Below the pieces are notes generated by a model. It was not told the origin of the DNA, did not search any database, and saw only the letters and a program-made list of their open reading frames with translations. Positions 33,888 through 41,381 of a stretch of DNA of 64,000 bases are shown one piece after another. The stretch's first letter is position 1. Each line of letters starts with the position of its first letter. Origin of the DNA: Streptomyces candidus (GTDB lineage Bacteria; Actinomycetota; Actinomycetes; Streptomycetales; Streptomycetaceae); assembly GCF_014207445.1 (NCBI RefSeq), contig NZ_JACHEM010000014.1:186001-250000 (forward strand), given 5' to 3'. The translations under genes and the position numbers were made by a program.

Positions 33888-35203
33888 CGCAGGCACCCCG
33901 GCAGCAGAAGCAGACGCGCAAACAGGCCGCTCCGATGTCGGAGGCCGCGTTCACCCTGCTCGTCCAAGGCGTCCTGGACTACGGCATCTTCATGCTCGAC
34001 CCGCAGGGGCACATCATCAGCTGGAACGCGGGTGCGGAGCGGATCAAGGGGTACAGCGCCGAGGACATCCTCGGTCAGCACTTCTCGGTCTTCTACCCGC
34101 CCGAGGACCAGGCGTCGGGCAAGCCGCAGTGGGAGCTGGAGACCGCCGTGGCCGACGGCAGACTGGAGGACGAGGGCTGGCGGGTACGCCAGGACGGCTC
34201 CCGGTTCTGGGCCAACGTGGTCATCACCGCGCTGTGGGACGAGAAGGGCGTACTCCAGGGGTTCGGGAAGGTCACGCGTGACATGTCCGAACGCCGGGCG
34301 GCACAGCACGCCCTGCACGAGCGGCGGCGGCTGTTCGATCACCTGGTCCAGGCACAGGAGACGGAACGGCGCCGCATCGCCTGGGACGTGCACGACGATT
34401 CCATCCAGGCCATGGTCGCCGTCGGAATGCGACTGGAGTTGCTGGCGGATCGGGTGCCGGAGACGTACTCCGCGGAACTCCGGCGGCTGGACGCGTCGGT
34501 GCGCGAGGCGATCGGCCGGCTGCGCAGCCTGACCTTCCGGCTGCATCCGCCGGGGATCGACAGGCACGGTCTGGCCGACGGGCTGTCGAGTCACCTGGAG
34601 GACGTCGTGCGCTCCTCCTGGGGGATGCCCTACTCCTTCGAGCACCGGCTGGACCGTGAACCCACGCCCGAGACGGCCGTCACCATCTTCCGTATCGTCC
34701 AGGAAGCGCTGTTGAACGTACACAAGCACGCGCGTGCGAGCAGAGTCGACCTCCGGGTCCAGTCCGCGGACGGCGGCATCGTGACGCGCGTCGTGGACGA
34801 CGGAACCGGCGCCCCGATGTCCCAGGACGTCGGCCGCGATCATTTCGGCGTCATCGAGATGCGGGAGAGGGCCGAGACGGCGGGCGGCTGGTGGTCGATA
34901 CACAGCCGGCCCGGCAACGGCACGACCGTCGAGTTCTGGGTGCCGAACCCGCTGCCCCTTTCGGAGGAGGAGTCCGCCGGGACGGGAATTCCCGCCAAGG
35001 AGCTGTACGGGACGGGGTTTTCGGCGGCAGGGCACTCAGCGACCGAGTCTTCGCCGACCGGGCCCTGCCCGACCGCGCCCACGCCGACAGGGACGTGTGC
35101 GGCGGGAACGTCTGCGCCGGAGCCTTCCGCGACGAAGCCCTCCGGGACGGGGCTTTCCGCGAGCGGGCCGTCCGTCCCGGAGCTGGAGGACGACGCCTCA
35201 TGA
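33884..35203 (+). CDS. PAS-domain histidine kinase with repetitive C-terminal tail
   Basis: This 439-residue soluble kinase has a PAS domain (about 20-145; FMLDPQGHIISWNAGAERIK), a HisKA_3 dimerisation domain with His170 in RRRIAWDVHDDSIQAM, and a HATPase domain (IFRIVQEALLNVHKHARAS, VVDDGTGAP). From about residue 365 the protein becomes a tail of repeated five-residue units of the type x-S-A-T-x, unusual for this family. There are no transmembrane segments, so it senses something in the cytoplasm. Likely partners are the LuxR regulator before it and the stand-alone receiver after it. Confidence 0.9.
   Translation: MTQAPRQQKQTRKQAAPMSEAAFTLLVQGVLDYGIFMLDPQGHIISWNAGAERIKGYSAEDILGQHFSVFYPPEDQASGKPQWELETAVADGRLEDEGWRVRQDGSRFWANVVITALWDEKGVLQGFGKVTRDMSERRAAQHALHERRRLFDHLVQAQETERRRIAWDVHDDSIQAMVAVGMRLELLADRVPETYSAELRRLDASVREAIGRLRSLTFRLHPPGIDRHGLADGLSSHLEDVVRSSWGMPYSFEHRLDREPTPETAVTIFRIVQEALLNVHKHARASRVDLRVQSADGGIVTRVVDDGTGAPMSQDVGRDHFGVIEMRERAETAGGWWSIHSRPGNGTTVEFWVPNPLPLSEEESAGTGIPAKELYGTGFSAAGHSATESSPTGPCPTAPTPTGTCAAGTSAPEPSATKPSGTGLSASGPSVPELEDDAS
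35018..35182 (+). repeat. 15-bp tandem repeat encoding pentapeptide tail of kinase
   Basis: Eleven degenerate 15-bp units read in phase as FSAAG, HSATE, SSPTG, PCPTA, PTPTG, TCAAG, TSAPE, PSATK, PSGTG, LSASG and PSVPE. Two poorer units (IPAKE, LYGTG; 34988-35017) precede them. Because the units are multiples of three, copy-number change would keep the frame. Confidence 0.75.
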
Positions 35204-35619
35204 CCGCGGTACCACCGGACGCCTCCCCCCACTCCCCCGACGCCGCCCGCCCACCGTTCAGTGTGCTCCTCTGCGACGACAACGCACTGCTCCTGGACAC
35301 CCTGCGCGAGGTCGTGCAGGCCCAGCCCGACCTGGAGGTCACGGGCACCGCGCGCAACGGCGAGCAAGCGCTGCAGCTCGCACGCCGCCACCGACCGGAC
35401 CTCGTGATCCTGGACGTCCGTTTCCCGGGCGGCGGCCCCGCCCTCGCCGCGGACTTGGCACACTGGTCGCCGACCACCCGCATCGTGGCGTTCTCGGCGT
35501 ACGACGACAAGGCCTCCATCGAGCAGATGAAGAACGCGGGCGTCTTCGCGTACGTACTGAAGGGCGCGAGCAATCGGGAACTCCTCGCGGCGCTGCGCCG
35601 GGCGGCACGATCCCGCTGA
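35200..35619 (+). CDS. Stand-alone receiver domain protein
   Basis: This 139-residue protein consists of a receiver domain only (about 21-135), with no DNA-binding part. The acidic pocket is in LLCDDN, the phosphoacceptor Asp72 in LVILDVRFPGG and the conserved Lys in YVLKGAS. ATGA overlaps the kinase stop. It may act as a phosphate sink or relay for the kinase, or control a partner protein. Confidence 0.88.
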   Translation: MTAVPPDASPHSPDAARPPFSVLLCDDNALLLDTLREVVQAQPDLEVTGTARNGEQALQLARRHRPDLVILDVRFPGGGPALAADLAHWSPTTRIVAFSAYDDKASIEQMKNAGVFAYVLKGASNRELLAALRRAARSR

Positions 35620-35786
35620 GTCCTGCTCGGCGGATCGAGCCCACGGCAAAGGTGTGACGGCGGTGCGGCCGGCGGACGAGGTGCGCGCGGTGGTGGGCGC
35701 GTTCGGTGCGCGCGCCGTGCTCCGTCGCGCCGACCGTACGAGGCGGACGCGGGGTCCGGACGTGACGCCGGTCCGCGGCGGCGGGG

Positions 35787-36527
35787 TCAGGGCAGGTCGA
35801 GCCGCTGGGCCACCCGTTGGCAGAGGGCCTCGTGCCCGGCGTCGTTGGGGTGATAGCCGTCCGTGGTGTAACCGCCGAAGGCCGGCCGGCCCGTCGGCAG
35901 GCGGTGGGGCGCGTGGTCGTAGAGGTCGGCACAGGGGATGTGGAGCCCGCCGTTCTCCGCGCAGCACTCGCCGATGATCTCGTCCCAGGAGTCCACCCGG
36001 GAGACCGGCTGCGCGGAGCCGTTCCCGGTCCAGGTGAGCGCACGGTCCCCCCACACGCCGAGGACGACGACGACCGCGTCGGGGTTGCCCGCGGCCACCG
36101 CGGTGAAGAGGGCCCGGGCGGCGGCACGGGTGTCGGCCGGGGAGTAGACGTAGGTGCCGTTGCGCCGCGCCAGGCAGTCGTTGCTGCCGAGACCGACGAC
36201 GACCAGGTCGCACCCGAAGGGGACGGTGTCCACGGTCGCCAGACATGTCACGCCCTGCGCGTCCCGGGAGGTCGCGCCGTTGACGCGGGTGACCGTCCAG
36301 GACTTCGCCAGCCGCGCCTGCAACAGGGCGGTCCACGGCCGTTCCTGGCTGGAGGCGAAGCTGCCGCGGCCGGTGATGCTGTCGCCGACGACTCCGTACG
36401 TGAGCGGTCGGCCCGGCGGCACCAGGGCGGGCGTGCGCGAGGCGGGAGCGCCCGCGGCGGCCGGGAGGACTGTGGCGGAGGCGGTGAGGGCAGCGGCGGT
36501 GAGCAGCCCACGGCGGTCGAGGATCAT
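35787..36527 (-). CDS. Secreted SGNH/GDSL hydrolase
   Basis: This 246-residue lipase-like esterase has a twin-arginine-type signal (DRRGLLTAAALTASATVLP) and block I VVGDSIT with the catalytic Ser. Block III is VVVGLGSNDCL, and the Asp/His of block V lie in DGYHPNDAGH. It is probably exported to act on extracellular esters. The ATG at 36527 is chosen because the upstream frame lacks signal-peptide character. Confidence 0.85.
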   Translation of the reverse strand: MILDRRGLLTAAALTASATVLPAAAGAPASRTPALVPPGRPLTYGVVGDSITGRGSFASSQERPWTALLQARLAKSWTVTRVNGATSRDAQGVTCLATVDTVPFGCDLVVVGLGSNDCLARRNGTYVYSPADTRAAARALFTAVAAGNPDAVVVVLGVWGDRALTWTGNGSAQPVSRVDSWDEIIGECCAENGGLHIPCADLYDHAPHRLPTGRPAFGGYTTDGYHPNDAGHEALCQRVAQRLDLP

Positions 36528-36741
36528 CGGACGGTCCCCGCGGGGCGGCGGGCTCCGGCGGTCCCGGTACGGCCAAGCAGCCACGCGTGAGGAAGACCTG
36601 ACAAGGCATTGCCCTTCGGGACGGGAAGCGGAGCAGGAAGCGGAATCGCCTTCCTCCACGTTCCCCGCGTCCACGATCCGGCCAATCAGCTCCTCAGCCG
36701 TACGGGTGGGGCAATTGCGCCGAATCGCCGTGTCCCGTGCG

Positions 36742-37395
36742 TCAGGTACGGCCGGTGAGGTGGGCGAAGACGACGACGTTGCCCAGGTAGCGCCGGGTCT
36801 TCTTGTCGTAGCCGCCGCCGCAGGTGATCAGCCGTAGCTGCGGTGTGTCCGAAGGGCCGTAGACCTTCGTGTCGGGGAAGGCGTCGGCCGGGTACAGCTC
36901 GACGGCGTCCACGGTGAACACGGCGGTGACGCCGTCCGTACGCGGGACGCGGACGGTGTCGCCCTTCGCCAGCGACCCCAGGCCGTAGAAGACCGCCGGG
37001 CCCTGGGCGGTGTCGACGTGCCCGGCCAGCACGGAGGTACCGACGGCGCCGGGAGGCGTGCCGTCCTGGTACCAGCCCGCGAGGTTCTGGTCGGCGTCCG
37101 GGGGCGAGGCGAGCCGCCCGTCCTCGTCCAGGGTGAGGCCGATGAGCGGGGCGTCGACGTTCAGCCGCGGGATCACGACACGCGACGGGGCGACGGAGGG
37201 GAGCGGGCGCACGGCGGGGGCGGGGGCCGCACGTCGCGTTCCGGCGTCGAAGGCCTGGGCGGCACCCGGTTGGGGTGGTGGCGCCGCGGGGCCCCCGTCG
37301 CTGAGCGCGGTCAGGCCCCAGTAGGCGAGGACGAGCGCCAGCGCGGTACGGGCGGCTCGGTCCACTCGCTGTCGGAAACCGGGCGGAGAGTCCAC
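36742..37395 (-). CDS. Class F sortase
   Basis: This 217-residue sortase has a single N-terminal anchor (AARTALALVLAYWGLTALS). The transpeptidase core includes VIPRLNVDAPLIGLTLDEDG, VLAGHVDTAQG (catalytic His) and LRLITCGGGYD with Cys192. The following Arg (KKTRRYLGN) completes the triad. It joins proteins with a C-terminal sorting signal to the cell wall. The gene just upstream (37490-37927) encodes its likely substrate. Confidence 0.93.
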   Translation of the reverse strand: MDSPPGFRQRVDRAARTALALVLAYWGLTALSDGGPAAPPPQPGAAQAFDAGTRRAAPAPAVRPLPSVAPSRVVIPRLNVDAPLIGLTLDEDGRLASPPDADQNLAGWYQDGTPPGAVGTSVLAGHVDTAQGPAVFYGLGSLAKGDTVRVPRTDGVTAVFTVDAVELYPADAFPDTKVYGPSDTPQLRLITCGGGYDKKTRRYLGNVVVFAHLTGRT

Positions 37396-37489
37396 GCGAG
37401 TCCTGCTCTCGTACGAGGCGGCGGGAAACGGTCCGGCCGGTGCACGCCTCGGGAGCGGGCACCGGCCGGGGCCGGGAGCAGTACCGGGG

Positions 37490-37927
37490 TCAGCCCTGGC
37501 CGTGGTTGCGGCGGCGGGCCATCAGCAGCACGCCTGCCGCGAGGGCTCCGGCCACGCCGACGCCGAGGGCGACCTCGGTGCCGCTGTTGTCGCTGGTGGT
37601 GCCGACACCGGTGTGCATGGCACCCCTGGGGTGCTTCTCCGCGGGCCGGGTCGGGTTCATGACCGTGTCGCCGCAGATGCGCTGGGCTTCGGAGGCCAGC
37701 ATGTTCGCGTTCTGCTCGGCCTCGTCGACCTGCTGCTTCAGCGACTTGTCACCGGCTTCGTACTGCTTCTTGACCGCTTCGTAGTCGTCCTCGGCCGCCA
37801 GCGCCTGGGACTGGGCGGTTTCACAGCTGGAGGGGGCCGCCTGCGCGGCGTGCGCGGTGAGGGGGGCCGTGAGGAGAAGGGCTGTGCCGGCCAGGGCGGT
37901 GCCGGTGGCTATCGTCAGCGAACGCAC
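37490..37927 (-). CDS. Secreted protein with C-terminal sorting-like anchor, probable sortase F substrate
   Basis: This 145-residue protein has a signal peptide (about 1-31; ends TAHAAQA), a charged, probably helical middle (about 40-85, with VKKQYEAGDKSLKQQVDEAE) and a C-terminal anchor. The anchor is AMHTGVG, a short polar stretch, the hydrophobic EVALGVGVAGALAAGVLLM and the basic tail ARRRNHGQG. This is the layout of sortase substrates, but with AMHTG in place of LPxTG. The GTG at 37927 lies after GGAGG. It shares direction with the sortase, 94 bp upstream of it. Confidence 0.75.
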   Translation of the reverse strand: MRSLTIATGTALAGTALLLTAPLTAHAAQAAPSSCETAQSQALAAEDDYEAVKKQYEAGDKSLKQQVDEAEQNANMLASEAQRICGDTVMNPTRPAEKHPRGAMHTGVGTTSDNSGTEVALGVGVAGALAAGVLLMARRRNHGQG

Positions 37928-38331
37928 GGAAATGACCTCCAAGGAACCCGGGGCGGCACCTGTGCACCGCGGCGGGGGAACGGGCTCACCCCGAGCAAAA
38001 GGGCCACGGGCCGAACCTGCATCCCGAAGACCCGTCGGTGGGCGGCGCTCAGAGGAGCGGCGCCCGGTGGCACCGTCAAGAACGCGCTGGTCGTCACGGT
38101 TTCCGTAGCCGCAGGCGCCCCGTTCATCCTCCCCACGGCCCATGCCGAACGAGTGAGGCACGGGGCCCGGTCCGGCTCCGTCCCGCCCCGGCGACGCGTC
38201 CCGGCGCCACTCGGCCCACGCGTCGGGCACGATCAGGGCTTTGACGCGAACGTCGACAGCCCTTGGCGTCGCCGCCGGCGCGCTCCGCTGCCGCGCGATC
38301 GGTAACCGACGGGGCGGGAACCTGGGGGCGA
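37928..38331. other. Intergenic, about 400 bp, no gene seen
   Basis: Reading frames here lack codon bias and are overlapped only by shadow frames. It should carry the promoter of the sortase-substrate gene; no clear boxes are visible. Confidence 0.4.
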
Positions 38332-39000
38332 CTACTGGGGCCGGTCGCCCGGTACTGTGCGGCCGTCGGTTCCGGCCGGGGCGGGGGCGTTGCCCGGCTG
38401 TGGGTCCACGTCGCAGGTTCCGGAGGTGGTCGCGCCGTCCCTGCCCGTCAGGCGCACCGGGACTCGGCCGTCGCGGTCCTTGCTGTAGGCGGCCGTGCAG
38501 ATCAGCTGGCGTACCGCCGTGGCGTCCAGTCCGGCGACGGCGAGGGGCAGGTCGAGCACGACGCCGCCGGATCCAGAACCGCTTCCGGAAGCGCTCGCGG
38601 AGGTGCCGACGGAGAAGCGGACCCGGACCGTTCCGTCCGGCACCCTGGGCAGCGCGGTGTCGAGCCCCGCGGCTCTGTCCGCCGGCCCGGGGCCGTGGAG
38701 CAGTGCGGAGATCACCTTCTCGGTGGTGGGGGGCCGGACCGTCCCGCCGCCCTCCTGGTATCCGCCGCCGAATTCGCCCGTGGCAGCGACGGGCGTGAGC
38801 TGCCGGGTCACGGGGGCCAGGTCGCCGTGCGGCAGCCGGAAGAACAGCAGCGCTCCGTAGGCCTCGGAGACGAAGTTCTGCACATGGGCCGGACCGCCCG
38901 CCTCGATGACGTCGCTCTCCGGGATGCCGCAGCCGCTGAGCAGCAGCGCGGCCACCGGCCCGGCGGCCAGCGACCGCCGGTGTACCCGCCCCTGGCTCAC
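38332..39000 (-). CDS. GerMN-domain lipoprotein
   Basis: This 222-residue lipoprotein has the lipobox LLLSGCGIPES (Cys about residue 24). The rest fits the GerMN fold seen in sporulation proteins and actinobacterial lipoproteins that follow two-component kinases. A short GSGSGSGG low-complexity stretch interrupts the domain. The GTG start overlaps the kinase stop (GTGA), and it is the last gene of the five-gene envelope operon. It may be a sensor accessory protein, like LpqB or CseA. Confidence 0.75.
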   Translation of the reverse strand: MSQGRVHRRSLAAGPVAALLLSGCGIPESDVIEAGGPAHVQNFVSEAYGALLFFRLPHGDLAPVTRQLTPVAATGEFGGGYQEGGGTVRPPTTEKVISALLHGPGPADRAAGLDTALPRVPDGTVRVRFSVGTSASASGSGSGSGGVVLDLPLAVAGLDATAVRQLICTAAYSKDRDGRVPVRLTGRDGATTSGTCDVDPQPGNAPAPAGTDGRTVPGDRPQ

Positions 39001-40682
39001 GCGCCGTCCTCATTCCTGTGCAGCGGTATCTCGACGGTGAAGACGGCACCTCCCCCTGGCCGGTTCCCGGCGCGGACCGTCCCCGCGTGCAGTCCGACGT
39101 TCTCCCGGGTGATCGCCAGCCCGAGTCCGCTGCCCGCCGAGCGGGTACGGGCCGCGTCGGCCTTGTAGAAGCGGTCGAAGATGTGCGGGAGCACGTCCGG
39201 CCGGATGCCGGGGCCGTTGTCGGCGACCTCGGTGATCAGCACGGCTTCGCCGTCGGAGCGCGTCCCCGTGCTCAGCCGTACGGTGACGGGCGCGGCGCCG
39301 TGCCGCAGTGCGTTGCCGACGAGGTTGGCGACGACGATGTCGAAGCGGCGCGGGTCGAGCCGTACCCGGATGCCGTCCGGGAGTTCGGCGCGCACCCGGT
39401 CGTCCGTCCAGTGCCGGTTGCCGAGTGTCTTGCGGATGGCTTCGGCGGCGTCGAGTTCGTCGGTGTTCAGCTCGGCCGCGTGGGCGTCGAAGCGGGAGAT
39501 CTCGATCAGGTCCTCCACCAGGACGGCGAGCTTTCCGGTCTCCGCGCTGATCAGCCTGACCGCGCGGGCGGTGTCGGGGTCCAGTTGGTCCGCGTCCTCG
39601 TCGAGGACTTCGGTGACGGCGAGCATGCCGGCGAGCGGGGTGCGCAGCTCGTGCGAGACGTCGGACGCGAAACGCCGGGCGCGTGCCTCGGCCCGGCGCA
39701 GCTCCTCGACGGAGTGTTCCAGGCTGCCGGCGGTCTCGTTGAAGGTGTGGGCGAGGTCGGCCAGTTCGTCGGTGCCGCGCACCGGAATGCGGGTGTCGAG
39801 CCTGCCGCTGCCCATGCTGTGGGCGGCCCGGCGCAGTTCCCGTACCGGGCGCAGCACACTGCGGGCGGCCAGCAGGCCGGGCAGCAGCGCGACGGCGAGT
39901 CCGGGCACGGCGCCGTTGCGGGCGGCGGTCAGCAGCGCGTCGACGTTGGTCTGCTCGTCGTTCATCCGCATGACGGCGTACAGGATCAGCCCGGTGGGCA
40001 GCGTGCTCTGCGGGCCGGTCCTGAAGACCGTGGGCATGGCGATGGTCAGATACGGGACACCGTCCTTGACGACGCGCTCGAAGCTGCCGCGGGGGTTGGC
40101 CTGCGCGGCCCGGCGCAGCTGCGGGGTGATGACGGTCGAGACGGGGCTGGTGCCCGAGGAGACGCGGATGGTGCCGTACTCGGCGAAGACGACCCACGGG
40201 CGCGGTTTGCCCTTGCGGGCGATGTCGCGCAGGATCTCCTCCGTGCCCTCGGCCCGTACGGGCAGCGCGAAGCTGGTCTGCCGGACGTGTTCGCGGAACG
40301 TGGCGACGGCCGTGTCCTGCGCGGTGTGCAGCAGGGCGTTGCGGGCCTCCCGGTAGGTCAGTGCGGACGTGGTGCCGGCGCTGACGGCGGCGACGAGCAG
40401 GAACGCCAGGACAAGGCGGGTACGCAGGCCGAACGCCGTCGTACGGCGCACCGGACGCCGTCCCCGGGCGCCGGGACGTTCGTCCCCGGCACGCCGTGCG
40501 CCGTCGCCGGACGGGGTGTGGGTGTCACCGCACGGGGTGTGGGTGTCACCGGCCGGGGCGTGGTGGGGCCGGCCGTGCGCGTCGGCGGAACCGTGGTGGG
40601 CGCCGGGCGCCGGCGGTGCGACAGAGACGTTCTCCGTACCGTCGTCGGGTCCGCCGGGGCGCTTGCGTCCGAGGAGGTTCAC
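38997..40682 (-). CDS. Membrane sensor histidine kinase
   Basis: This 561-residue kinase has an unusual His/Pro/Gly-rich leader (about 20-75, with GDTHTPCGDTHTPSGDGARR), then a helix (LRTRLVLAFLLVAAVSAGTT) and an extracytoplasmic domain (about 110-245). A second helix, a HAMP linker (GSGRLDTRIPVRGTDELADL), a HisKA with His344 in SDVSHELRTPL and an HATPase domain (VANLVGNALRHGAAPV) follow. It resembles MtrB/AfsQ2-type envelope sensors. GTGA couplings join it to the regulator before and the lipoprotein after. Confidence 0.92.
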   Translation of the reverse strand: MNLLGRKRPGGPDDGTENVSVAPPAPGAHHGSADAHGRPHHAPAGDTHTPCGDTHTPSGDGARRAGDERPGARGRRPVRRTTAFGLRTRLVLAFLLVAAVSAGTTSALTYREARNALLHTAQDTAVATFREHVRQTSFALPVRAEGTEEILRDIARKGKPRPWVVFAEYGTIRVSSGTSPVSTVITPQLRRAAQANPRGSFERVVKDGVPYLTIAMPTVFRTGPQSTLPTGLILYAVMRMNDEQTNVDALLTAARNGAVPGLAVALLPGLLAARSVLRPVRELRRAAHSMGSGRLDTRIPVRGTDELADLAHTFNETAGSLEHSVEELRRAEARARRFASDVSHELRTPLAGMLAVTEVLDEDADQLDPDTARAVRLISAETGKLAVLVEDLIEISRFDAHAAELNTDELDAAEAIRKTLGNRHWTDDRVRAELPDGIRVRLDPRRFDIVVANLVGNALRHGAAPVTVRLSTGTRSDGEAVLITEVADNGPGIRPDVLPHIFDRFYKADAARTRSAGSGLGLAITRENVGLHAGTVRAGNRPGGGAVFTVEIPLHRNEDGA

Positions 40683-41362
40683 AGCGGTCCGAAGCGGTAG
40701 CCGAAGCCGCGCAGGGTCTGGACGTAACGGGGGGAGCCGGAGTCCTCCTCGATCTTGTTGCGCAGGCGGCGGACGCACGCGTCGACCAGGCGGGCGTCGG
40801 CGTGGTAGCTGTGCTCCCACACGTGCTCCAGCAGTTGCTGGCGGCTGAAGACCTGGTCGGGAGCCGCGGAGAGGTGGAGCAGCAGCTTCAGTTCGGAGGG
40901 CGCCAGGGCAAGGCGCCGGCCCGCCTTGGTGACGGTCAGGCCCGCCCGGTCGATGGTGAGGTCGCCGTGGACCTCGGTGGTCTGCCGTCCCGGGCCGGTG
41001 TGCTCGATGCGGCGCAGCACGGCGCGGATGCGGGCCTCGATCACGTCGGGGCGGGCGGGCTTCACGATGTAGTCGTCGGCGCCGGCCTCCAGACCCACGA
41101 TCATGTCGAAGTCGTCGCCGCGGGCGGTCAGCATGATGATGGGCAGCTGGCTGTCCTCGCGGACGCGCCGGCACACCTGTACGCCGTTCATGCCGGGCAG
41201 CATCAGATCCAGCAGCAGCAGGTCGGGGCGGAACTCCGCCAGGGCGGCCAGTCCGTCCTCGCCGGTGGCGGCCGCCCGGACCTCGTGGCCGCGGCGGCGC
41301 AGACCGAGTTGCACGCCCTCCCGCACGGCGGGGTCGTCCTCGATGAGCAGTACGCGAGGCAT
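40679..41362 (-). CDS. OmpR-family response regulator
   Basis: This 227-residue regulator has a receiver with Asp52 (LLLLDLMLPGMNG) and a C-terminal winged-helix domain (LAPSELKLLLHLSAAPDQV, SRQQLLEHVWEHSYH, RLRNKIEEDSGSPRYVQTLR). It pairs with the kinase downstream. It starts 19 bp after the MurJ-like gene. This regulator probably controls envelope genes, perhaps including its own operon. Confidence 0.93.
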   Translation of the reverse strand: MPRVLLIEDDPAVREGVQLGLRRRGHEVRAAATGEDGLAALAEFRPDLLLLDLMLPGMNGVQVCRRVREDSQLPIIMLTARGDDFDMIVGLEAGADDYIVKPARPDVIEARIRAVLRRIEHTGPGRQTTEVHGDLTIDRAGLTVTKAGRRLALAPSELKLLLHLSAAPDQVFSRQQLLEHVWEHSYHADARLVDACVRRLRNKIEEDSGSPRYVQTLRGFGYRFGPL

Positions 41363-41381
41363 CAGAAAACTCCCGGGGTGG

